NCBI GenBank assembly: GCA_005884765.1
Contig: VAZV01000179.1
Location: 1 to 58,290, forward strand
Source of the DNA: Alphaproteobacteria bacterium
GTDB taxonomy: Bacteria; Pseudomonadota; Alphaproteobacteria; Rhizobiales; Xanthobacteraceae
Reading direction: 5' to 3'
Length of the DNA stretch: 58,290 nt
Within the stretch, counting starts at the first letter, position 1; every line of letters begins with the position of its first letter. Of the stretch, positions 18,372-27,829 are shown one piece after another. The notes under the pieces are model-generated. The model saw only the letters and a list, made by a program, of their open reading frames with translations, ran no database searches and was not told where the DNA came from. Both the position numbers and the translations under genes were made by a program.

Positions 18372-18692
18372 ATGAAGAGAATTTTGATGGCATTGGCTGC
18401 CGTCGCCACCTTGGCCGTTTCGGCCGTGGCGGTGCCCGCTCCGGCCCATGCACAACGCGGCGTCGGCGTCGGTATTGCCGCCGGGCTGCTCGGCGGCGCC
18501 ATTATCGGCGGCGCGATCGCATCGAGTCCGTATTACTACGGGCCGGGATACTATCCGGGCTACAGGCCCTATGGCTATTACGGCGGCCCGGCCTATGTCG
18601 CCGATGATCCGTATGGCGGCTGCTACTGGCAGCGTCAGCGTTTCTGGGACGGCTACGGCTGGCGCGTGCGCAGCGTACGCGTCTGCGGCTGA
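18372..18692 (+). CDS. Secreted Gly/Tyr-rich protein, copy 1
   Basis: A 106-residue exported protein. The signal peptide ends at PAHAQ (residue 28). It is followed by a hydrophobic small-residue stretch, GIAAGLLGGAIIGGAIASS, then a Tyr/Gly/Pro-rich linker, and a C-terminal motif GGCYWQRQRFWDGYGWRVRSVRVCG. The two cysteines of that motif may form a disulfide. It is a paralogue of the next gene. It may be a surface or envelope protein; no enzymatic motif is present. Confidence 0.78.
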   Translation: MKRILMALAAVATLAVSAVAVPAPAHAQRGVGVGIAAGLLGGAIIGGAIASSPYYYGPGYYPGYRPYGYYGGPAYVADDPYGGCYWQRQRFWDGYGWRVRSVRVCG

Positions 18693-18720
18693 CCCGTTCA
18701 TCTTCGTTAAAACTCCAGGG

Positions 18721-18759
18721 CGCCCCGGAAAACAACCAACTATCCGGGGCGTATCCTTT
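18721..18759 (+). terminator. Intrinsic terminator after the first Gly/Tyr-rich gene
   Basis: Perfect 9-base arms CGCCCCGGA and TCCGGGGCG with a 13-base loop, followed by TATCCTTTT. It lies 28 bases after the stop, so the two paralogues are probably separate transcripts. Confidence 0.7.
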
Positions 18760-18923
18760 TCAACGCCCGAAAAAGACCGCTTTTTCGGATCACGAGGCGC
18801 GGCCGTTTACTTTCCGTTGACCGTTGTGCGGTTTTTTAGGCGAACGGAAAGCTCCGAAGACAGCATGTAAGTTCACCTAAACCCGGCGCGATCGATGGCG
18901 CCATCTCCAGGAGAGCCCAAGAC

Positions 18924-19208
18924 ATGACGAAGACCATTGCCGCCTTCCTCGCGGTTGCGACGATCGCCGGCTCGATAGCCGTGGCACCCGCGCCCGCCCA
19001 CGCCCAGCGCGGTGTTGCCGCAGGCGTGGTGGGAGGACTGATCGGCGGCGCGATCATCGGCGGCGCCATCGCTTCCAGCCGGCCGGCCTATGGCGGACCG
19101 GTCTATGTGGAAGGCCCGCCCCCGCCGCCCCCCGGCTGCTACTGGACCCGGCAACGTTTCTGGGACGGCTACGGCTGGCAGGTCCGGCCCGTTCAAGTCT
19201 GCAACTGA
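18924..19208 (+). CDS. Secreted Gly-rich protein, copy 2
   Basis: A 94-residue paralogue of the gene at 18372. Signal peptide to PAHAQ, then AAGVVGGLIGGAIIGGAIASS as in copy 1, a linker that is Pro-rich (six prolines in a row region), and GCYWTRQRFWDGYGWQVRPVQVCN at the end. The CYW..RQRFWDGYGW core is identical in both copies, so this is the likely functional part. The ribosome site AGGAGAG is strong. Tandem duplication followed by linker divergence is the simplest history. Confidence 0.8.
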   Translation: MTKTIAAFLAVATIAGSIAVAPAPAHAQRGVAAGVVGGLIGGAIIGGAIASSRPAYGGPVYVEGPPPPPPGCYWTRQRFWDGYGWQVRPVQVCN

Positions 19209-19222
19209 TCCTTTTTATGTGA

Positions 19223-19269
19223 GGCGTTTTCTTCACGCGAACCGGTTTCCACTTCGCTCGAAAACGCTA
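19223..19269. repeat. Repeat, GCGTTTTCTTCACGCGAACC family, copy 1
   Basis: Starts GGCGTTTTCTTCACGCGAAC, continues CGGTTTCCAC and ends TTCGCTCGAAAACGC, whose end is the inverse complement of the GCGTTTTC start. Other copies are at 36982-37049 and 38755-38800. Confidence 0.85.
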
Positions 19270-19293
19270 CGATCGATCGGCGTATCCATCAGA

Positions 19294-19324
19294 AGCCCGG
19301 CCGATATCTCGGCCGGGCTTTTTT
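19294..19324 (+). terminator. Intrinsic terminator after the second Gly-rich gene
   Basis: AGCCCGGCCGA, three-base loop, inverse arm CTCGGCCGGGCT, then TTTTTT. The T-run is on the plus strand only, so it serves the gene ending at 19208 and not the convergent transglycosylase gene. Confidence 0.9.
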
Positions 19325-19341
19325 ATTCCATATCAAGAATT

Positions 19342-20598
19342 TTAGCGCGCCGCGCTGATCGAACGCAGCACCGCTTCGCTCGGCCAGCAATCGACCTTGA
19401 GGCGGGCAGATTTCTGGTAGGCCCCGAGCGCGGCGCGGGTCAGCATGCCGGCCTTGCCGTCGAGCTTGTCCTTGTACAACCCGATCCGCGTCAAGGCGCG
19501 CTGCATGGCTTCGACATCGGCGGTGCGCAGTTGCCTCGAGGCCGACCACGGCGTTGCGAACGGTTGCGGGCTCACCATCCGGTCGGACAAGTGGCCGACG
19601 AACAACACGTAAAGATCGGAAAAATTGTATTCCTTGATCACGAAGTAATTCTTGGTGGTGAGGAATGACGGTCCATAAATGCCTTCCGGCTGCAACAGCG
19701 ACGCCGGCTGCGCCAGCTCGGCTGCGCTGAGCTTTTGTCCGCGCACCGGCACAAAACCTTCGCGCAGCCATTCGCCGATCGGCTTTGTCACTTCGGGAAC
19801 GCCTAGCGTGCAATCGACATTGGCGGGAGCCTCGACCTCGTAGGCCCAGCGCACGCCGCTCTGCCAGCCCTTGTTGACGAGCTGCTGGGCTGCGGAGGCG
19901 AGCGCATCCGGCACCGAATGCCAGATGTCGATGCGGCCGTCGCCGTCGAGATCCACACCGTGCTTGTAATATTCCGACGGCAGGAACTGGGTTAGCCCGG
20001 TGGCGCCGGCCCAGGACGCGCGCATGTCTTTTCGCGCGACATTGCCCTCGCCGAGGATCTTCAGCGCCAGGATGAATTCGTTGCGATATTGATCCTTGCG
20101 CCGGCCGACATAGGCCTGGGTCGCCATCACGCGTACGGCATCATAGGGCAACGTGTAGCGGCCGAAATCGGTCTCGCGGGCCCAGATCGCCAGCACAACG
20201 GTTGCGGGAACGCCGAAGCGCGCTTCGATCGTGTTCAATGCGTCCCTGTATTTCTGCATCAACCGCTGCCCCTCGGCAGCTAACCGCGCAATGGCCGCTT
20301 CCTTGATGTAATCGGCGGGCACCTGCACGAATTCGGCCTGCGACGGCGCGCCGGTCGCGGGCCGTCCGGGCAGGATCAGATCGGGCAGCTTGTAGTCGGG
20401 CTCAAGGCCTCTCGTCTCGGCATCGAACGTCGCGCGCGAGACGCCGGCGGCCTGCGCCTCCGGCCAGAGCGAGGCGATGAATTGCGTGAAGGCGGCATCG
20501 GCGGCGAGGGCTGGAGGAGGCAGCACCACGAAAGCCGCAACAAGCACAAGTGCTCCTAGCCCATTTTTCAGACGCTCGAACAATAATCCATATTGCAT
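19342..20598 (-). CDS. Lytic murein transglycosylase, MltB type, with peptidoglycan-binding domain
   Basis: A 418-residue exported enzyme that cleaves peptidoglycan between MurNAc and GlcNAc. A signal peptide spans residues 1-33. The MltB-like SLT domain has the catalytic glutamate at E142 in WARETDFGRY, then ATQAYVGRRKDQY, GLTQFLPSEYYKHGVDLDGDGRIDIW and a GWQSGVRWAYEV segment. The last 60 residues form a peptidoglycan-binding-1 domain (VEAMQRALTRIGLYKDKLDGKAGMLTRAALGAYQ). The frame is open upstream to 20952, but that part is antisense to brnT; the ATG at 20598 begins the signal peptide. The start is 36 bases from brnT. Confidence 0.93.
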   Translation of the reverse strand: MQYGLLFERLKNGLGALVLVAAFVVLPPPALAADAAFTQFIASLWPEAQAAGVSRATFDAETRGLEPDYKLPDLILPGRPATGAPSQAEFVQVPADYIKEAAIARLAAEGQRLMQKYRDALNTIEARFGVPATVVLAIWARETDFGRYTLPYDAVRVMATQAYVGRRKDQYRNEFILALKILGEGNVARKDMRASWAGATGLTQFLPSEYYKHGVDLDGDGRIDIWHSVPDALASAAQQLVNKGWQSGVRWAYEVEAPANVDCTLGVPEVTKPIGEWLREGFVPVRGQKLSAAELAQPASLLQPEGIYGPSFLTTKNYFVIKEYNFSDLYVLFVGHLSDRMVSPQPFATPWSASRQLRTADVEAMQRALTRIGLYKDKLDGKAGMLTRAALGAYQKSARLKVDCWPSEAVLRSISAAR

Positions 20599-20611
20599 TG
20601 ACGTCTCGCTT

Positions 20612-20632
20612 TGTATATATTGAGCATATACA
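20612..20632. promoter_or_regulatory. Palindrome in the mltB-brnT divergent gap, candidate BrnA operator
   Basis: Perfect 7-base arms TGTATAT and ATATACA separated by 7 bases. It is centred in the 36 bases between the starts of the transglycosylase and brnT genes. In known BrnTA modules the BrnA ribbon-helix-helix protein represses its own operon by binding an inverted repeat, so this is the natural operator candidate. Confidence 0.6.
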
Positions 20633-20634
20633 GA

Positions 20635-20934
20635 ATGATCGACCTTGACCAGATCGCGGGTTTTGACTGGGACGACGGCAACAGCCGCAAGAGTGCGGAC
20701 AAACATGACGTTAGTCAGGCCGAAGCGGAAAGTATCTTCTTCAACGATCCGCTGATCGTTATCGAGGATGCAAGGCATAGTGAAACGGAGCAGCGTTTTA
20801 ATGCGTTGGGAAAGACAGCGCAAAATCGCCTGCTGCATATCACCTTCACCCTCCGTCACAATGGAACCATGGTTCGGGTGATATCGGCGCGAGACATGCA
20901 TCGAAAGGAGAGGAAAGCTTATGAGCAAGCTTAA
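20635..20934 (+). CDS. brnT: BrnT family toxin
   Basis: A 99-residue RNase-type toxin of a type II toxin-antitoxin module; BrnT proteins inhibit translation by cutting RNA. The family pattern is complete: FDWDDGNSRKSADKHDVSQAEAESIFFND, RFNALGKTAQNRLLHITFTLR and VRVISARDMHRKERKAYE at the end. I chose the ATG at 20635; a TTG start at 20611 would run through the palindrome. No Shine-Dalgarno sequence is visible before it, in contrast with brnA. It overlaps brnA by 14 bases. Confidence 0.9.
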   Translation: MIDLDQIAGFDWDDGNSRKSADKHDVSQAEAESIFFNDPLIVIEDARHSETEQRFNALGKTAQNRLLHITFTLRHNGTMVRVISARDMHRKERKAYEQA

Positions 20935-21178
20935 ACCAATTCCTGCCTTCAAGACCGAAGCCGAGGAAAGGAAATTTTGGGAAACACACGATTCCGCCGA
21001 CTACGTCGACTGGAGCAAGGCCGAGCGCATGCGCTTTCCAAACCTGAAGCCCTCGACCACGGCGATCTCGATTCGCCTGCCGTTGGGCTTGCTGGAGCAA
21101 ATCAAGATCGCCGCCAACAAGCGCGACGTGCCGTATCAGTCGCTGATCAAGATGTGGCTGGCGGAGAAGGTGGGGTAG
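20921..21178 (+). CDS. brnA: BrnA family antitoxin
   Basis: An 85-residue antitoxin that neutralises BrnT and should bind DNA as a dimer. The N-terminal part (FKTEAEERKFWETHDSADYVDWSKAERMRFPNLKPS) is the toxin-binding region of this family. The C-terminal part (STTAISIRLPLGLLEQIKIAANKRDVPYQSLIKMWLAEKV) is a ribbon-helix-helix. A strong AAGGAGAGG ribosome site lies inside brnT, 7 bases before the ATG, which would favour antitoxin over toxin synthesis. Confidence 0.92.
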   Translation: MSKLKPIPAFKTEAEERKFWETHDSADYVDWSKAERMRFPNLKPSTTAISIRLPLGLLEQIKIAANKRDVPYQSLIKMWLAEKVG

Positions 21179-21193
21179 TCGAGTTAGGCCGCC

Positions 21194-22849
<1,656 letters not shown>

Positions 22850-23086
22850 CGCGATCCCTTGGAAACGAGCGGATTTATGGGAGATTTGCTGCCGCTGATG
22901 TAGCGGCGGCGGCCCCAAAGGGCAATGTTTTCCATCCGTTCACCACGGATGAATACGGGATGGACACCATGTGTGCGGCGAATGACGGCAATTGAAACTA
23001 TCTTTTAACAAATCAGGCCAAAACTCGGCTTCAGCGCAAAAAAGGCGCCCCGCGGCAAAGCCGCGAATGAAAAAAGAGGCCGCGTC

Positions 23087-23281
23087 ATGGCAACGATCAC
23101 TTCGGCGTCCCTTTCCTCCCCGGCAACCCGCCGCAACGGAGAGCCCGCGCCTTTCGCTGAATTCAAGGCTTTCTGGCAGCATTTCTTCGCAAAGGCGTTC
23201 AACCCCTACCGGCCGGAACTGCATTATATGCGCGGCCCGGGCCCCGCTTGGCGCGCCAAGCAGATCGCCCGCTCGAACTGA
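23087..23281 (+). CDS. Small hypothetical protein
   Basis: A 64-residue reading frame with an AAGAGG ribosome site nine bases before the ATG. The sequence is basic and aromatic in its second half (FAEFKAFWQHFFAKAFNPYRPELHYMRGPGPAW) with no signal peptide, membrane segment or cysteine. I do not recognise a family. It is intergenic in context, between ettA and the broken dehydrogenase, and codon use is compatible with a gene. Confidence 0.45.
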   Translation: MATITSASLSSPATRRNGEPAPFAEFKAFWQHFFAKAFNPYRPELHYMRGPGPAWRAKQIARSN

Positions 23282-23430
23282 TTGATCCGATACCGGCCGG
23301 GGCGCTCGTTAGTCCCGCCGGCGACCTTTCAAGGCCGCAGGCGCTTGCGCCGACCTCGATTGCGCGCGACCATGGCAGTTCCCGGACGACGCGTTCCCGC
23401 GCCGTCCTCTTGCCGTGAACGGACCTCAAC

Positions 23431-24308
23431 ATGACGCGGCTGCACTGTGCAATCCTCGACGACTATTTCAATCTCTCGCTTTCGAGCGCGGACTGGTCGA
23501 AGGTCACCGATCGTATCGACATCACGGTGTTCAATCAGCCCTTTGCCGGGTCCGAAGCCGCCGCCGGCGCGCTGAAAGACTTCGAGATCATCTGCGCCAT
23601 GCGCGAGCGCACGCCGTTTCCGCGCGCGCTGTTTGCAGCCCTACCCAAACTGAAGCTCCTGATCACCTCGGGCATGCGCAATGCCGCCATCGACATGGAA
23701 GCGGCCAAAAATCACAACGTCGTGCTCTGCGGCACGCAATTTGCGCGCGATCCGACCGCACCGCTGACCATGGGCCTGATCTTGGAGCTGACCCGCAATA
23801 TCGGTCGCGAGAATGCGCGGATGCACGAAGGCCAGCCGTGGCAGAAATTCGTCGGTCACGAGATCGAGGGCAGGACGCTCGGCGTCATCGGCCTCGGCAA
23901 GCTCGGCGGCAAGGTGGCGGGACTGGCCCAAGCGTTCGGCATGAACGTCATCGCCTGGAGCCCGAACCTGACGCCAGAACGGTGCAAGGAGGTCGGCGTG
24001 ACCTACGCCACCAAGGAGGAGCTGTTCAAGACCGCCGATGTCATCACCATCCATGTGGTGCTGGGTCAGCGGTCGATGAGGCGGCGCTGCTGGAAACCTT
24101 GCGCGAGAGAAAGATCGCGGGCGCGGCGCTCGACGTGTTTTCGGTCGAGCCGTTGCCGGTCGATCATCCTTTCCGCAAGCTCGATAACATGGTGCTGACC
24201 CCGCACCTCGGCTATGCCACCGAGGAAGGTTTTCGCAATCACTACGGCCAGATGGTCGAGGGCATTGACGCCTGGTTCAAGGGCGAGCCGTTGCGGCGGC
24301 TCGCCTAA
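23431..24308 (+). pseudogene. D-2-hydroxyacid dehydrogenase, broken by an internal deletion
   Basis: The first part (23431 to about 24070) encodes a D-isomer-specific 2-hydroxyacid dehydrogenase, with LLITSGMRNAAIDMEAA and the NAD motif GVIGLGKLGGKVAG. After VITIHVVLGQR the frame is lost. A different frame then resumes with VDEAALLETLRERKIAGAALDVFSVEPLP, containing the catalytic glutamate region, and LTPHLGY with the catalytic histidine, to a stop at 24308. About 26 codons normally found between these parts, including the INTxRGP segment, are missing, together with a frame change; a deletion of about 79 bases explains both. The protein should be inactive. Confidence 0.88.
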
Positions 24309-24319
24309 AGCCGCGCTGT

Positions 24320-25288
24320 TCAAGCGGCAACCTGTCGCGCAACACTTTGCCTCGCGATCTCGGCAAACCCGAAGCGCCATGATGAATGGGCCGGATGCCA
24401 GCCGAGCTCACGTTTCGCTTTGGCGTTCGAGCCCGCCCGCACCTGCGTCATCATGGCAACCATATGCTCGCCTGCAACGATGCGGCCGATCCAGGCCGGC
24501 ACGTGAAGCGGCGGCTTGGCGCCGAGCATCCCGGCAAGCGCGGGCAGCCATTCGCTGACCTCCGCCGGTTCGTCGTCGACGATATTGTAGATGTTGCCGG
24601 CGCGGCCGCGCTCGATCGCAGCAGCCGTGGCGGAAGCCGCATCATCGACATGAATGAACGACCAACAGCCGGCGCCGTCGCCGATCAACGGCACGCGCCG
24701 ATGACGCAGCTGGCCAATCATGGCAGGGGCCAGCATGCCGGTATCGGGTCCGTAGAACGCTCCATAGCGCAGCACGATGCCGTCGGGATCGGCTGAACTG
24801 GTTACGGTGCGCTCCAAATGCTGGATCGCCTGCAGCGTCCGCCGAAATTCCGGCGGCGGGTCCGGATCAAGCGCGTCCGCCTCGGTTTTGACCGGACCGC
24901 CTGTGCGCGCGAAGCTCCAGCCACAGTAGCTCTGGGCGATGAAGCGCTTGACGCCGGCCTCGTGGGCGGCGGCCAGCAGATGGTCGGTGCCACGGGTCCG
25001 CAACGCGTTGGTGGCCGCGAACGTGCGATCGAAATGCCTGAGATCCATCACGTTACCGAGATCGGTCATTTCATGGATGATGATCTCGGGCCTGACGGAC
25101 ACCACCGCTGTCCGGATAGAAGCCGCGTCGAGGCCATCGGCGACGACAGGTTCCGCACCCATTCGCTTGATGGCTTCGACCTTCGCTGCCGAACGAGTGG
25201 GTCCTGCGACCGAATGCCCAGCCGATACCAGTGCGCGAACCAGCGGACGGCCCACGGCGCCGGTAGCGCCTGCAACGAAAATGCGCAT
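24320..25288 (-). CDS. NAD(P)-dependent epimerase/reductase (extended SDR)
   Basis: A 322-residue protein of the extended short-chain dehydrogenase type. The cofactor motif is GATGAVGRP at residues 7-15. The usual active-site YxxxK is not apparent: the equivalent region reads AQSYCGWSFARTGG. Further family features are VLRYGAFYGPDTGM, the FIHVDDAASATAAAIE segment and GNIYNIVDDEP. It likely acts on a sugar nucleotide or a related metabolite, but atypical members may be regulators. It is convergent with the broken dehydrogenase, 11 bases from its stop. Confidence 0.85.
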   Translation of the reverse strand: MRIFVAGATGAVGRPLVRALVSAGHSVAGPTRSAAKVEAIKRMGAEPVVADGLDAASIRTAVVSVRPEIIIHEMTDLGNVMDLRHFDRTFAATNALRTRGTDHLLAAAHEAGVKRFIAQSYCGWSFARTGGPVKTEADALDPDPPPEFRRTLQAIQHLERTVTSSADPDGIVLRYGAFYGPDTGMLAPAMIGQLRHRRVPLIGDGAGCWSFIHVDDAASATAAAIERGRAGNIYNIVDDEPAEVSEWLPALAGMLGAKPPLHVPAWIGRIVAGEHMVAMMTQVRAGSNAKAKRELGWHPAHSSWRFGFAEIARQSVARQVAA

Positions 25289-25387
25289 GTGCTGATCCTC
25301 CTACTTGCAACGCTCGGCAGGTAGTCGGATCAAACGTGAATTCAAGCGCGCGAATGTGGCGGCGTGTAAGAAGCACGCCGAGCATTG

Positions 25388-26140
25388 TCACCGATCCAAT
25401 ATCCAGCGAAAGGCGCGCCGTAGTTCCGCTTGGCCGTTGCGGTCATACCAGCGTCCGTGTGCGAGTATCACGCGTTCCGGATTCCAGCCGATCATCTTCC
25501 GGATGGCGTTTCTCAATTGCGGCCTGCTGTTCGAAAAAGTCATCCGCATGTCCCGCGGCGTACTGCCGTCTGGATCTCGAACACCCCCGATCCAGGTCAA
25601 AAACCGCATGACAGGCGTCGTGAGCTTTTGTGACTCGAAATTCTCGATCAGATCGGTCAGCACAAGCGTCCTGGAGCGCCGATGGAAGAACTCCACTTCC
25701 GTCATGTAACTTCCTCTGATCGGAAGCGTCGCGATCTCATCATCCCAGGGATAGCCGGCCGGCCGATCGAGCGACCGGCCCTCGAAATCTAACCGGCGGC
25801 CGGCCCGCCGTTTCGTTTCGGACGCAAGATAGATTTCGGCATCCGGATAGGCGGTGTGCCAATCCGGTATCCACCAATAGTGCAACCGGTTCGGTCCGAT
25901 GATCCATTGCGGCCGTCCGATCTTTGCGATCTCCGCCTGAAGGCCGGGAACCAACGGGGTGGGCGAGTGAACGAACAGCCGCGCATTGGCGAGGCGAACT
26001 ATCGTTGCCCTGGTCGGAAACGGCATTTCAAGCCAGGCTGGGCCAAACCGGATCACGGGACCATCGACGATCCAGACGTCATCGGCGATCGGCTTGAGGG
26101 TATTCAGCGGCGGATAAGTCAGACACGCTTCCTGAAGCAT
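25388..26140 (-). CDS. DUF4336 domain protein (metallo-beta-lactamase-like fold)
   Basis: A 250-residue protein matching DUF4336: LKPIADDVWIVDGPV, then MPFPTRATIVRLANARLFVHSPTPL, IGPNRLHYWWIPDW and TEVEFFHRRSRTLVLTDLIENF, ending VILAHGRWYDRNG. The family resembles metallo-beta-lactamase folds with part of the metal ligands changed, and its reaction is unknown. The ATG at 26140 has GAGGCAAAACG before it and is preferred to the one at 26161. A terminator hairpin separates it from the upstream L,D-transpeptidase gene. Confidence 0.82.
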   Translation of the reverse strand: MLQEACLTYPPLNTLKPIADDVWIVDGPVIRFGPAWLEMPFPTRATIVRLANARLFVHSPTPLVPGLQAEIAKIGRPQWIIGPNRLHYWWIPDWHTAYPDAEIYLASETKRRAGRRLDFEGRSLDRPAGYPWDDEIATLPIRGSYMTEVEFFHRRSRTLVLTDLIENFESQKLTTPVMRFLTWIGGVRDPDGSTPRDMRMTFSNSRPQLRNAIRKMIGWNPERVILAHGRWYDRNGQAELRRAFRWILDR

Positions 26141-26213
26141 CGTTTTGCCTCGCCGCGCCAACGTCGAAACCTGGGCGCCGTTGCATCACTTGGCGTGCAA
26201 TGCCTGCGCCAAC

Positions 26214-26243
26214 AAAAGAGGCACGCCGCGGCGTGCCTCTTTT
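26214..26243 (-). terminator. Perfect 30-bp palindromic terminator
   Basis: AAAAGAGGCACGC, CGCG centre, GCGTGCCTCTTTT: perfectly self-complementary with an A-run on one side and a T-run on the other. It lies 38 bases after the stop of the L,D-transpeptidase gene and should end that transcript; it would function in either orientation. Confidence 0.9.
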
Positions 26244-26266
26244 GAACGTTGGCTTTGAACGTTGGC
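26241..26266. repeat. 13-bp tandem duplication
   Basis: TTTGAACGTTGGC occurs twice back to back (26241-26253 and 26254-26266), right beside the palindromic terminator and overlapping its final T residues. Confidence 0.9.
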
Positions 26267-26280
26267 GTTTGCGGCGCCCG

Positions 26281-27465
26281 TTAGCGCACGGTCACCGGCG
26301 CGGGCAGCGGCGGCACGACCGTGGGCTGCGTGCCGGGAACAGGGCCATTCGACATCGGCGCCGGCGGCATGGCCGCCGCGCCCGGGGCAGCAGATCCCGG
26401 CACCGGCTGCACGGAGGCGGTCGCCATGCCTGGCGGCGGGCCGCCGGGCAATACCACCACGCGGGTGCCGACCTTTACCCGGTCGAACAGATCCGACACG
26501 TCCTCGTTCAGCATGCCGATACAGCCCGACGAGACAAATTTGCCGATTGTCGAGGGCTGGTTGGTGCCGTGGATGCGATACACGGTATTGCCGAGATACA
26601 TTGCGCGCGCGCCGAGCGGATTGCCCGGACCGCCGGCCATGAAGCGCGGCAGATAGGGCTGCCGCTCGATCATCTCAGACGGCGGATGCCAGTCCGGCCA
26701 TTCAGCCTTGCGCGAAATCTTTTGCACACCGGTCCAGGTAAAACCGTCGCGGCCGACGCGGACGCCGTAGCGGATCGCGCGACCGCCGCCGAGCACGTAG
26801 TAAAGGTAGGTATGGGACGTATCGACGATCAGCGTTCCCGCCGGCTCCTTGGTAGGGAACGCAACCTCCTGCCGGCGCAGGTTCGGCGAAAGCTGCACAG
26901 GAGCGACTTCCGGCTGTTCCTCCGGCGGCAGCGCCGCCAGCGATATCGGTTTGCCGTCAACCCCGACGGAAGGCTGCAGCGTACTGGTGGCGCCGGTTGG
27001 TGCGCCGATGGCCTCTGGCGGACGCAAGCCGCGGTTATCATAGTTCGGGTCCATGCCCTGTGACGGACCGCCAGGACGATCGGCGTAGATCACCGGCGGC
27101 GGACCGGCCGGGCGGCCGTAACGTGGATCGTCTGGTGAAAGGACCGGACCGGTCGGCGCGGCGGAGTAGACCGGCGGGGCACCGAGAGGGCGGCCGTAGC
27201 GCGGATCGTCGGGCGAGAGCACCGGGCCGGGCGGCGGCAGCACGGCAGAGTTCTGCGGCGCCTCATCGTCCTCCAGAGCGTCAAAATCGGGTGCGCCCGG
27301 GCCACGTCGATAATCGGCCGGATATCCGCCCGGTGGATAGGATTGAGCTTGAGGTGCGTACACGGCCCCGGGGGGTAACGGATAACCTTGTTGGGCCTGC
27401 ACAAGCGAGGTTCCGGCCGCGCCCGCTGCCGCGACCGCACATACCGTCAGAATGTGTTTGATCAT
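26281..27465 (-). CDS. Secreted L,D-transpeptidase (YkuD domain) with repeat-rich N-terminus
   Basis: A 394-residue exported protein that should form 3-3 cross-links in peptidoglycan or attach envelope proteins. A signal peptide ends near VQAQQG. Residues about 25-170 are Pro/Gly/Asp-rich and carry two copies of GPVLSPDDPRYGRP. The YkuD domain spans about residues 205-340, with H299 in RIHGTNQPSTIG and C315 in SSGCIGM. The usual arginine after GCI is glycine here. A Pro/Ala/Gly-rich tail follows. Two adjacent ATGs (27468, 27465) exist; the second has better spacing to AAGGG. Confidence 0.9.
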   Translation of the reverse strand: MIKHILTVCAVAAAGAAGTSLVQAQQGYPLPPGAVYAPQAQSYPPGGYPADYRRGPGAPDFDALEDDEAPQNSAVLPPPGPVLSPDDPRYGRPLGAPPVYSAAPTGPVLSPDDPRYGRPAGPPPVIYADRPGGPSQGMDPNYDNRGLRPPEAIGAPTGATSTLQPSVGVDGKPISLAALPPEEQPEVAPVQLSPNLRRQEVAFPTKEPAGTLIVDTSHTYLYYVLGGGRAIRYGVRVGRDGFTWTGVQKISRKAEWPDWHPPSEMIERQPYLPRFMAGGPGNPLGARAMYLGNTVYRIHGTNQPSTIGKFVSSGCIGMLNEDVSDLFDRVKVGTRVVVLPGGPPPGMATASVQPVPGSAAPGAAAMPPAPMSNGPVPGTQPTVVPPLPAPVTVR

Positions 27466-27468
27466 CAT

Positions 27469-27829
27469 CGCCCTTGTATAGACCCCAAAGCCCAACCGGA
27501 TCGTTAATCGCAAATGACCGAAGATCGCGGCGCATTCAAGACTTATCCGGTCGATCTGCGCCAGATTTAGTCATTTGTGATCGGCCGCGAGCGCCGTTGC
27601 AAGCAAGTCTCACGGCCAAAGAAAAGCTGTCCGGAAGGTGATGCGGCCTTCATACCGCCGATTTTTTGCAAACGGCAGTGGATGCGTTGCGATATTCTCA
27701 AATCAACCTGATTCGCGAGCGCGCGGCCTGGCTCGATGCGCCGCGAACGCGGCCGGTTCCGTTTTCACCGCGTTCCCGCTGGCTCAAAGGCCTTCGCAGC
27801 AACCTGCCAAGGCGGAATTCACCCTCCCG
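27469..27829. other. Divergent intergenic region of about 360 bases
   Basis: This gap lies between the L,D-transpeptidase and the membrane-anchored protein gene. It contains a separated inverted pair, CAAATGAC at 27511-27518 and GTCATTTG at 27570-27577. The frame of the downstream gene is open back to 27638, but I see no coding support there. No RNA gene is recognised. Confidence 0.4.

Noticed and set aside
20599..20952. A longer transglycosylase start extending to 20952.
   Set aside because: The extension is antisense to brnT and brnA and lacks a signal peptide; the start at 20598 opens a proper signal.
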